This document shows positions 34,908 to 41,780 of a stretch of DNA of 64,000 nucleotides, piece by piece. A model generated the notes under the pieces. It saw only the letters and a list, made by a program, of their open reading frames with translations. It did no database searches and was not told where the DNA came from. Made by a program: the position numbers and the translations under genes. The DNA is from UBA5078 sp051252515. GTDB lineage: Bacteria > Pseudomonadota > Gammaproteobacteria > Pseudomonadales > Pseudohongiellaceae. How positions within the stretch are numbered: position 1 is the stretch's first letter; each line of letters starts with the position of its first letter. The stretch lies in contig JBPOFS010000002.1 in NCBI GenBank assembly GCA_051252515.1, forward strand, positions 558,001 to 622,000, written 5' to 3'.

Positions 34908-36092
34908 CTACTGAAAAGATAGCGTCAGCAAATGCTCCATAGTTTTGGGAGCCTTATGAATGTGCAGGCTATCGCAGTCATTGAATTGCATGAATTTGCG
35001 CAGCTCTTTGTTCAGTGCTATCGCAAAGGCTTCCAAGTCCTTCACCGTGGGTTCTATATCGAGAAGGTGAATGTGGAGGGTGCCAGTTTTGCGGTCAGCC
35101 TTGCAGTCCATACGGGCGCTCAATACCCCTTGCCAAAGAATGGGCAGGCAAAAATACCCAAACTTGCGCTTCGCTTCGGGTACATAGCATTCGATCAGAT
35201 AATCAAATTGAAATAGCGTCTGCATGCGCTTGCGCTGAATCAGTAGATTATCGAAAGGCGACAGTATTTTTAAGTGACTGCGCGCCAAGGGTTGGCGTAG
35301 GTTTTCTAGAGCATCGATTGTGGCGAAGTATTCTTGCTCTTGTACGTTTAACTTTATGAGTTCTCCATTTTCCACCATGTCTTGCAATGTAGATGCGATC
35401 AGCGGTTTGACGTTTTTAAGTAAATAAGCGATCTCGGAGGCTTGGCCTATTCCATTGGCGCGCAGGTATTGGCAAATCAAAAAGCGAATATGTTCACGCG
35501 AACTAGGGGGCGAGGTGTTAGTTCCGCTGGGAAGTACGCGCTCGGTTAGATCATAGACTTTGTGAAAATTCAGGCGTTCAGGGATCATTAAATCGCCCTG
35601 CATATACAAAGACTCTAAGGCACGTTTACTAGGTTTACTCTTCCAGTGTCCAGTGGCCTTTTTTGTGTCATCGAAATCTTTGGCCATTAATGGGCCTTCA
35701 TCGGTAATGCGTTGCTTAACCGCTTGCATCAATTTTTCATCACGAACGTACCAATGCTTTTGATCCCGATCCGCAATAGCGAGTTTGCGTGGCAGGCTAA
35801 AGCGGTAGTCACACATGGGCAAGTAAGCAGCGGCGTGGGACCAATACTCGAATACACTTTTGTCAGCGACTAATTGATTGAGGTGTTCGGGAATATAGCG
35901 AGGATTGCGATTCCACAAAGTGTGGTGATGGGCGCGCTGAACGACGGAGATGGTATCAATTTGGATGTAACCCAAATGCTCGATCGCACGGAGAGTGGCC
36001 GCTTGCGCACTGCCCGGTTGTTTAGCCGGGGGCAGTTTTTGCGCAAGCAGCACTAGTTTTTGAGCATCTTTTAAAGAAAGAGCTTCTATCAT
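34908..36092 (-). CDS. YcaQ/AlkZ-like crosslink-repair DNA glycosylase
   Basis: 394 aa. The HTH_42 family fold is indicated by 'HLGYIQIDTISVVQRAHHH' near residue 34-52. The QID triplet is the catalytic QxD seen in E. coli YcaQ, which unhooks interstrand crosslinks, in contrast to QxQ of AlkZ in antibiotic clusters. Tandem winged-helix regions follow. Length is close to YcaQ. It lies 21 nt after the VOC gene's region but no shared function is obvious. Confidence 0.85.
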   Translation of the reverse strand: MIEALSLKDAQKLVLLAQKLPPAKQPGSAQAATLRAIEHLGYIQIDTISVVQRAHHHTLWNRNPRYIPEHLNQLVADKSVFEYWSHAAAYLPMCDYRFSLPRKLAIADRDQKHWYVRDEKLMQAVKQRITDEGPLMAKDFDDTKKATGHWKSKPSKRALESLYMQGDLMIPERLNFHKVYDLTERVLPSGTNTSPPSSREHIRFLICQYLRANGIGQASEIAYLLKNVKPLIASTLQDMVENGELIKLNVQEQEYFATIDALENLRQPLARSHLKILSPFDNLLIQRKRMQTLFQFDYLIECYVPEAKRKFGYFCLPILWQGVLSARMDCKADRKTGTLHIHLLDIEPTVKDLEAFAIALNKELRKFMQFNDCDSLHIHKAPKTMEHLLTLSFQ

Positions 36093-36113
36093 TAAGCGAG
36101 TCTTAACGAGTGA

Positions 36114-36494
36114 TTACTTGATGCGATGCAGGGCGCATATTTTATTGCCTGATGGGTCCCGCAAATAGGCGAGATAGAGTGGCCCATTAATCCCTTCGCG
36201 CGCACCAGGTGGGTTTTCACATGTGACGCCGCCGCTGACGATACCCGCTTCATGCCAAGCCTCTACCATTTTTGTACTAGCGGCTGCGAAGCCAATAGTG
36301 GAACCGTTGCCATTGCACGCTGGGTTGCCGTCAATTGGTTTGCTTAGGGCAAATACCCCTGTATCGGTGAAGTAAAAGCAACGGCCCATGGGATCCATTA
36401 CCCCTGGTTTGTGACCAAGAGCGCCCAAAATGGCATCATAAAATTCTTTTGATTCTTGCACATTGTTTGCACCGATCATGACATGACTGAACAT
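36114..36494 (-). CDS. VOC family (glyoxalase-like) protein
   Basis: 126 aa of the vicinal oxygen chelate superfamily. 'FSHVMIGANNVQESKEFYD' opens the first beta-alpha-beta-beta-beta unit and 'LAYLRDPSGNKICALHR' closes the second; His in 'FSHV' and the acidic/His end could be metal ligands. Substrate unknown. The frame is open ten codons upstream, but GAGGA with a 7-nt spacer precedes this ATG. Confidence 0.84.
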   Translation of the reverse strand: MFSHVMIGANNVQESKEFYDAILGALGHKPGVMDPMGRCFYFTDTGVFALSKPIDGNPACNGNGSTIGFAAASTKMVEAWHEAGIVSGGVTCENPPGAREGINGPLYLAYLRDPSGNKICALHRIK

Positions 36495-36557
36495 CTTAAA
36501 TTCCTCGTTGTACGTGCTTGGCACGCAGGGCTTTGCTTACGATTTAGTGATTCTGTT

Positions 36558-38195
36558 TTAGGCTTTGTATACTTCTACTCGGTTTCTCCCTGCTCCTTTG
36601 GCATTGTAAAGCGCGATGTCGGCGTTGTTAAGTAGCGTGGTGGGGTTCGTGTCTATGTCATCGAAAGTAGAAATCCCTATGCTGACTGTAAAAGCAATAG
36701 TGTGCTTGTCATGGATGAAAGAGGATTGGGCGATTGTGCGCCGCATTCTTTCGGCCAAGCAACAAGCGGCCTCTCTATTAGCGTTGGGCAGTAGTATGGC
36801 GAACTCTTCTCCCCCTATTCTGCCTAGCGTGTCCTCGCCTCTAATTGTTTCTGAAGCGATTTTGGCAAAATATTTAAGTGCCAAATCACCGGTATGATGT
36901 CCGTAGGTGTCATTTACTTTTTTGAAGTAATCGATATCGAGTGTAAGTACTGCTAGATCTTTCTTGTTTCGTTTTGACGCAGCGAGCTCTTTCTCTAGCG
37001 ACAACATAAATGCTCTGCGGTTGTAGAGTCCTGTTAGTTCGTCTGTCATTGCCATTTTCGATAAATGGGCTTTTAGCTTTTCTGTTTCAGTGATATCGCG
37101 GGCCAATGCGAACATCTGTCTTGCACCGTTGGCGATGATGCCCGTGATATTGATTTCGACTGGAAATTTGGTGCCGTCTTTTCTAACGTGAATGCTTTGT
37201 AAGGTGCAACCTTCTCCAGCGGCTAAAGTCGGCCAAAAAACCTTCTCTTCATCTATCAATTCTTCTATATCGAAAATGCTTTTCTGCAACAATTCTTCAC
37301 GGTCATAGCCGAGTTGTGTGCAGGCCACTTTGTTGACGTCTAAGAATCTACCTTCCTTGTTGTATACAAAAAAAGCGTCGGGTGCGTTCTCTATTAATGA
37401 GCGTAAACGTGCCTCATTGATGCGTAATATGGCGAGCTCAGAAGCAATGCGAAAAGAAAAGCGGTTCTCATGACCTATGGAGTACAGGGGGAATATAATG
37501 AGCATGATTGCCGCAATCGAAAGCGTAGCGATCATAAGGTCACCCGCGATCAGAAACTCTTCTGTAGACATTGCCATTGCGTCGTTGGGAATAAAAGTTA
37601 TAGCGGCCATGCCCGTATAGTGCATGCTAGAAATGGCGGCTCCCATGACACAGGCAGTGAATATTTTTGTTGAAGTGCGGCTGGCGAAATCCCCTTGCTT
37701 CATTTTGAAAAGGATCCATAGGGCCACGGAAGCCACCACGATGGCGATGACGATAGAAAGGGCTGTTAGGGTGACGTCATAATGCATCTGTGCATTCAGA
37801 CGCATGCCATGCATTCCTAAGAAATGCATACCGGCAATTCCTAGGCCCATGATGATGCCGCCTAGTAAGACCCAGCGCAGACCGTTAAGTAGGTAAACAA
37901 AAGAAAACCCAATGAAGCTCGCGACAATGGCAATCACTAAAGATAAAAGGGTTGCTGTTGCCTCAAATTGAAGAGTAATGGGAAGCTGTAGCGCGAACAT
38001 GCCAATGAAGTGCATTGTCCATATCCCTAAGCCAAGGGCTACGGCGCCAATCGCTAGCCATTTATTGAATAGGCCGTATCGCGATGAGGAGCCCGTAGCG
38101 CTAGCGAGCTCTAATGCTACATAGGAAGAAAGAATCGCTGCAATAATAGAGACCGAGAGGAAGGGAAGGCTATAGGTAATCTCGATTGGGTCCAT
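36558..38195 (-). CDS. MHYT-PAS-GGDEF diguanylate cyclase
   Basis: 545 aa. The N-terminal half holds seven transmembrane helices with the MHYT sensor repeats ('WTMHFIGMF', 'GMHFLGMHGM', 'SSMHYTGMAAI'), proposed to bind copper and sense O2, CO or NO. A PAS domain spans about 265-380 and a GGDEF domain follows with 'RIGGEEFAILLP'. The inhibitory I-site RGED lies five residues before GGEEF. No EAL domain follows, so it should make cyclic-di-GMP. Monocistronic. Confidence 0.93.
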   Translation of the reverse strand: MDPIEITYSLPFLSVSIIAAILSSYVALELASATGSSSRYGLFNKWLAIGAVALGLGIWTMHFIGMFALQLPITLQFEATATLLSLVIAIVASFIGFSFVYLLNGLRWVLLGGIIMGLGIAGMHFLGMHGMRLNAQMHYDVTLTALSIVIAIVVASVALWILFKMKQGDFASRTSTKIFTACVMGAAISSMHYTGMAAITFIPNDAMAMSTEEFLIAGDLMIATLSIAAIMLIIFPLYSIGHENRFSFRIASELAILRINEARLRSLIENAPDAFFVYNKEGRFLDVNKVACTQLGYDREELLQKSIFDIEELIDEEKVFWPTLAAGEGCTLQSIHVRKDGTKFPVEINITGIIANGARQMFALARDITETEKLKAHLSKMAMTDELTGLYNRRAFMLSLEKELAASKRNKKDLAVLTLDIDYFKKVNDTYGHHTGDLALKYFAKIASETIRGEDTLGRIGGEEFAILLPNANREAACCLAERMRRTIAQSSFIHDKHTIAFTVSIGISTFDDIDTNPTTLLNNADIALYNAKGAGRNRVEVYKA

Positions 38196-38340
38196 TACTT
38201 AGTCTCTTATTAGGCACGTTGCGTACGCGCGCTGATGCTGTGTCCTCATACTAGCACGGACAATTAGGGGAAGTATTCAGACAAGCATTTTTGGGGAAAC
38301 GCTTCAGGTTGGCGGCGTTTTTAGTGATAGAGATCACAAA

Positions 38341-38375
38341 CTAAGAGCTAGGAGGGGCTTAGTCCGAGCTCTTAG
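38341..38375 (-). terminator. Putative terminator after the DUF3010 gene
   Basis: CTAAGAGCT (38341-38349) and AGCTCTTAG (38367-38375) are exact 9-bp inverted repeats with a 17-nt loop; the minus strand continues as TTTGTG. A G-run of eight bases adjoins at 38375-38382. Confidence 0.5.
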
Positions 38376-38402
38376 GGGGGGGTATGGTTTCGCTATAGTT
38401 TC

Positions 38403-38828
38403 TTATTTTAGAGTATGTGCGGCATAGGCGACAGTGAATGCCGTTTCTTGAAACACTTTTAGCCCAGCGTCTGAGGGGGAGATTGCCAGAGGATTATCCG
38501 ATAGAGCGGATTTTATCTGTGCGGAACTTAGTAGTACCACCTCTATGTCAGTCAATAGTTCAATAGCGGCCTCTAGTTTAAAGCTAACCGCACCGCCTGC
38601 GAATTTTCCTTTTGTAGGGCGTTCTTTGATGGCGACTTTTTCGACTTTATAGTCGACCATGAGTTTTTTGAACGCAAATTGAATCTGTTGCAAATCCGCT
38701 CGCGAATGTACTTTGGGTAAGGACAGTTTTCTTACTCGGCAATCGGGGAGTGAAAACTGCATGCTGTCGCGTTCCAATATACAAACAATGATGTCATTGC
38801 CCGCCAATTCAATACCACAAATTCTCAT
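38403..38828 (-). CDS. DUF3010 family protein
   Basis: 141 aa, the family's usual length. 'RICGIELAGNDIIVCIL' at the N-terminus and 'ERPTKGKFAGGAVSFKLEAA' in the middle match DUF3010. The fold resembles RNase H-like/actin-like proteins with an N-terminal G-I-x-L strand, but no function is known. AAAGGA precedes the ATG. Separated by over 50 nt from the GFA gene. Confidence 0.8.
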   Translation of the reverse strand: MRICGIELAGNDIIVCILERDSMQFSLPDCRVRKLSLPKVHSRADLQQIQFAFKKLMVDYKVEKVAIKERPTKGKFAGGAVSFKLEAAIELLTDIEVVLLSSAQIKSALSDNPLAISPSDAGLKVFQETAFTVAYAAHTLK

Positions 38829-38885
38829 TATCTTTCCTTTATCAAAAGTATGCGCTGTTGTAAGCAGGTGAAACTAATGTGTTCG

Positions 38886-39302
38886 TTAAACCTGTGTCGC
38901 GAAGTAGGCCATGATCTCGGCCTTAGTCATTTGTTTTGTGTCGTTACTAAAACAATAGTACTCGGGGCGTTGATCGCTAAAGTACTGCATGTCCATTTTC
39001 AATTCTTTTAACTGAGTGAATAGCCCTGCCGATACATTGTATTCGCCAGTTTTTTTCAGTTTGTAAAATAGATGGGAGCCGCAGGTTTTACAAAAATTAC
39101 GAGTAGCCCAAGCGGAGGAGTCATACATCGCGATGTTCTCCTCGCCTTCTATCTCTATATGAGTGCCACACCTTACTGCGAAATACGGTCCTCCGCCCCA
39201 CAGCCTGCACGATTCGCAGTGACAAACGGTAAGTTTAGGGTTGATTTGAGTGGAGTTGATTTTGACGGCACCACAAAGGCAACTGGCCTTGGACTGTAAC
39301 AT
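38886..39302 (-). CDS. GFA family zinc protein
   Basis: 138 aa of the GFA/CENP-V family. Zinc-binding cysteines are seen in 'CLCGAVK', 'CHCESCRLWGGG' and 'FCKTCGSHLFY'. Despite the family name, most members are not proven glutathione-dependent formaldehyde enzymes. The open frame runs upstream to 39410 and into the next gene, but GGGAG 8 nt before this ATG and the family start favour 39302; an ATG at 39317 is also possible. Confidence 0.86.
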   Translation of the reverse strand: MLQSKASCLCGAVKINSTQINPKLTVCHCESCRLWGGGPYFAVRCGTHIEIEGEENIAMYDSSAWATRNFCKTCGSHLFYKLKKTGEYNVSAGLFTQLKELKMDMQYFSDQRPEYYCFSNDTKQMTKAEIMAYFATQV

Positions 39303-39322
39303 TGGAATAGCTCCCATTTTTC

Positions 39323-40192
39323 CTAATTGTACGGCATCGCCTGATACCAGATAAAGGTTACAACTGCGCTTGTTGTAAGACTCAACCCCATTATCGAGAT
39401 AAAAAACCACTTGAGACTCAGATTAGGGCCCTTTAGCGCTATATAGGATTTGCTCAATGTGCTGCCCAGTAGGATCAGAAAGAACAAGCTCATCAGTTCA
39501 GTGTTCGATGGATTCATCGTCCACTGAGTCATCACTGAGGCAAGTACGGCATGGGCTTCAAACAAGGCAATGAGTAATGTGCTGATGTCTTGTGACAAGC
39601 CTAGTTCAGTGCCGATAAAGTTCATTGCGGAAACAATCGCGAGAATAATTAACGACAGCTTTGCGACGTTTTTCCAGAGAATCGGGTGGTCGTTGAGTAG
39701 CTCGATGTCGACCTCTGGTGCCGATGGGTGTTGATTAGCAAACCTGATATTGGAGCTTAAGTTGACATAGAGTATCGCAGCGGCGAGGCACGCTAGCTGT
39801 GTAATAAAGGGCAAGTAATAGACAAAGGGCAGCTGCCCTCCAAGAAAGAACACAATAAATAGACACTCCAATAACATGGCGCACACGGCAAATAGGAGCG
39901 TCAGCACTAAGTCGCGCTGGTTAGTGGTAGAGAACTTACTGTCGTTCAGTGTCTGTAGAAACACCGTTGTGCTAGAAATAAACCCGCCCAAGAATCCTTG
40001 TAACTGAAATCGACTACGCTTGGCCAGTAAGTGAAAACTAAAGAAACTGAATAGCTCTAGGCTTCCGACAAGGGGGACGATCTTGAGCAGCGGGAAATAA
40101 CTCGCCGCCACGAATAACGCCCCTAATACGGCGATATCAAACCATATATGTGGATGCTTAAAATGGTATGAGAGTGGGGTGTTGTGTTCCAT
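39323..40192 (-). CDS. DUF4010-like multi-pass membrane protein
   Basis: 289 aa with about eight transmembrane helices. 'FLGGFISSTTVFLQTL' near residue 68 and 'STLLIALFEAHAVLASVM' near residue 205 resemble the paired G-G-x-x-S-S-T and G-L-x-D-x-D-A motifs of DUF4010, normally the C-terminal half of MgtC-type membrane proteins. Here the N-terminal MgtC domain is missing and the second motif is degenerate. Function unknown. Its stop is 20 nt upstream of the GFA start. Confidence 0.6.
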   Translation of the reverse strand: MEHNTPLSYHFKHPHIWFDIAVLGALFVAASYFPLLKIVPLVGSLELFSFFSFHLLAKRSRFQLQGFLGGFISSTTVFLQTLNDSKFSTTNQRDLVLTLLFAVCAMLLECLFIVFFLGGQLPFVYYLPFITQLACLAAAILYVNLSSNIRFANQHPSAPEVDIELLNDHPILWKNVAKLSLIILAIVSAMNFIGTELGLSQDISTLLIALFEAHAVLASVMTQWTMNPSNTELMSLFFLILLGSTLSKSYIALKGPNLSLKWFFISIMGLSLTTSAVVTFIWYQAMPYN

Positions 40193-40288
40193 CGCTGCAG
40201 TTGTGATTTCTAAGTGTTGGAGATTGCTATGTTACGGGTTGAAGAGGCGCTTTCCTACTTGAATTGACTATTGGAGGTGCCGCCAATC

Positions 40289-40392
40289 CGTGCAGGGCGC
40301 AGATGCAGGAGGCGCCAAAAGGCTCACGTCCGTGTGAAGGCTCGACGGACGCCGTCCTGGCGTCCGACGCTCCTGCATCTGCGCCCTACACG
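40289..40392 (+). repeat. Structured repeat, copy A
   Basis: 104 bp. The outer arms (40289-40312 and 40369-40392) are inverted repeats of about 22 bp with one mismatch (GCAGGGCGCAGATGCAGGAG). Inside lie hairpin 1 TCACG-TCCG-TGTGA (40324-40337) and hairpin 2 CGGACGCC-GTCCT-GGCGTCCG (40346-40366), so the whole could fold as a three-way junction. The core is shared with copies B and C, but the outer arms are not shared with B. Confidence 0.8.
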
Positions 40393-40542
40393 ACTTAGCT
40401 CGGGCAGTGGGTCGCGTGGGTTGGAGAGAACAGCGGCGAGGCTGACGATGATGTAATTGCTTTCGCAAAGATGATCTTTGAGCTCATTAAATTAAGTGGC
40501 TAATCTCTCGAATCCCTCAGTCCGAAGAATTGCACATATCAA

Positions 40543-40662
40543 GAGCCATGCGCTGGGGGTGAGTGTGCGGGAGCGTCGATTGCCAGGACGGCACTCGTCG
40601 AGCCTTCACACGGATGTGAGCCTTTTGGCGTCTCCCGCACACTTACCCCCAGCGCATGGCTC
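40543..40662 (-). repeat. Structured repeat, copy B (inverted)
   Basis: 120 bp, in reverse orientation to A and C. The outer arms pair over 31 positions with one G-U (GAGCCATGCGCTGGGGG then GAGTGTGCGGGAG). Hairpin 1 TCACA-TCCG-TGTGA lies at 40606-40619 and hairpin 2 at 40577-40597 with two compensated pairs and one mismatch relative to A and C. The right flank (GGCTCGTACTACAAAG) resembles that of copy C. Confidence 0.8.
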
Positions 40663-40702
40663 GTACTACAAAGTGATGTCGCTACACCCGATACCCCACT
40701 TT

Positions 40703-40718
40703 AGGGGGATGTGCCCCT
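40703..40718. promoter_or_regulatory. GGGG/CCCC dyad upstream of the orphan exported protein
   Basis: AGGGG-GATGTG-CCCCT, preceded by ACCCCACTTT, about 80 nt before the ATG at 40796. A symmetrical site of this size could bind a dimeric regulator such as a LuxR-type protein, but no regulator is identified. Confidence 0.35.
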
Positions 40719-40795
40719 TATGGAGAGTCTTTAGACTTAGTTTTAATGGCTACCGAGGTGGCTGTTTTCCATTTATTTGAGGGGCGGGCACTGCA

Positions 40796-41419
40796 ATGAA
40801 AAAAATAATGATCAATATGTTTGCTGGATTACTAATAAGTACAAGCGCATCCGTTTATGCGGTGGACATGGGGAGTATCGTTCAAGCGCAGGTCATTATT
40901 GGGCAGCTTAGCCAGCTGGCTGATAAGTACCAAGATGTTCAAGACATGTTGGCAGCCGGCACGATTGAGCTCGATGTGCCGCAACCTATCGAGGGCAATA
41001 CCGGAAGGTTCTACTTCCCATACACGCAAGCGGGCACAGTCACACCATGGGCGGAGAAAGCTCTTAGCGCGCAGATTGGCGCAGAGGTCAGTGGCCGTGC
41101 AGCGGATGGCGCGATAAATTCGCTAGCAAGCAGAGTTCCATTGGGTGGTTTGTTCGCAAGAAAAGCCAAGGAGAAAGCCAAAGAGAGTGGTGCGGTGATA
41201 GCCATTGGTGGTTGGGATTTTATCCGCGACAACACTGATACTTCATTCGATAGCCTTGAGGATATGTCCGTATATATGCATAGCCAGTTTAATGGTGGGG
41301 CTGGTTACGAGGAGGCATTAGCGGCAGCAATGGCGATCTATCCTGAGTTGCAGGAAGGCCATGAGCGGGCGATTGATGATGCGTATAAAGAGGCGCGTCG
41401 GCAGGCTCGTCGGAAGTAA
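40796..41419 (+). CDS. Exported protein of unknown function between repeats B and C
   Basis: 207 aa, not recognised. The signal peptide covers about 1-22 (ends SVYA, then VDMGS). The mature part has a helical Gln-rich start, a segment 'NTGRFYFPYTQAGTVTPWA', a Gly/Ala-Lys region ('LFARKAKEKAKESG'), a 'GGWDFIRDNTDTSF' motif and a basic tail (EARRQARRK). It shows no heme, metal or enzyme motif. GAGGGG upstream gives a strong ribosome site. It is bracketed by repeat copies B (inverted) and C (direct), 133 nt and 38 nt away. Confidence 0.72.
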   Translation: MKKIMINMFAGLLISTSASVYAVDMGSIVQAQVIIGQLSQLADKYQDVQDMLAAGTIELDVPQPIEGNTGRFYFPYTQAGTVTPWAEKALSAQIGAEVSGRAADGAINSLASRVPLGGLFARKAKEKAKESGAVIAIGGWDFIRDNTDTSFDSLEDMSVYMHSQFNGGAGYEEALAAAMAIYPELQEGHERAIDDAYKEARRQARRK

Positions 41420-41457
41420 GTATGTGCCTGTAGGCGCTCAACCGTGAGAGACGCCAA

Positions 41458-41532
41458 TGCGGGAGGCGCCAAAGGGCTCACATCCGTGTGAAGGCTCGAC
41501 GGACGCCGTCCCTGGCGTCCGACGCTCCCGCA
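41458..41532 (+). repeat. Structured repeat, copy C
   Basis: 75 bp. Short outer arms TGCGGGAG/CTCCCGCA enclose hairpin 1 (41478-41491) and hairpin 2 (41500-41521, with one extra C in the loop compared with copy A). The right flank to 41560 resembles the B arm (AGCCCCAGCCCACGGCTC) but the left flank does not complement it, so the outer stem looks partly decayed. Confidence 0.75.
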
Positions 41533-41582
41533 AAAACAGCCCCAGCCCACGGCTCGCACTACAAAGCACCATTCACCCAAGC

Positions 41583-41615
41583 AAAAAAAAAGGGCCTACC
41601 TTGCGGTAAGCCCTT
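41583..41615 (-). terminator. tRNA-Met terminator
   Basis: On the minus strand AAGGGCTTACC, loop GCAA, GGTAGGCCCTT, then T8. Eleven pairs with one G-U. It ends 8 nt after the tRNA 3' end. Confidence 0.92.
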
Positions 41616-41623
41616 GATAAATA

Positions 41624-41700
41624 TGGTAGCTATGCGTGGATTTGAACCACGGACCCCAGCATTATGAATGCTGTGCTCTAACCAACTGAGCTACATAGCC
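41624..41700 (-). tRNA. tRNA-Met (CAT), elongator
   Basis: 77 nt with encoded CCA. Anticodon CAT at 41656-41654 in the loop TTCATAA, T-loop GTTCAAATC, D-arm AGCTCAGTTGG. The body matches elongator tRNA-Met, not the initiator. The first acceptor pair is G1-U72 rather than the G-C of E. coli. Confidence 0.96.
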
Positions 41701-41780
41701 ATTAAACTGTCGGTACAGGCATTTGCGCCTGACCTGTTTGAAGGATGCGAATTCTGGCGATTTCGGCGATTGTTGTCAAG

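Larger units (their letters stand above)
40193..40795. other. 603-nt gene-poor region carrying repeats A and B
   Basis: No credible gene. Copies A and B of the structured repeat lie here in opposite orientation. Small open frames across both repeats encode the same peptide (SSLHTDVSLLA) only because they cross the repeat. The last 130 nt hold a dyad and the ribosome-binding site of the orphan exported protein gene. Confidence 0.7.

Noticed and set aside
38375..38382. G8 tract as a phase-variation switch
   Set aside because: It lies downstream of the DUF3010 stop and outside any promoter or coding region.
40268..40468. Small minus-strand ORF across repeat A sharing the peptide SSLHTDVSLLA with ORFs at 40496-40780 and 41338-41580
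   Set aside because: The shared peptide comes only from the repeat core. The frames differ outside it, lack ribosome sites and are explained by the repeat.
40289..41532. Integron attC sites or a cassette array
   Set aside because: attC sites keep fixed ends (GTTRRRY/RYYYAAC) and a variable middle. Here the middle is fixed and the ends vary, and no integrase is present.
40289..41532. CRISPR array
   Set aside because: Only three copies, in mixed orientation and at irregular spacing up to 800 nt, with no cas genes.
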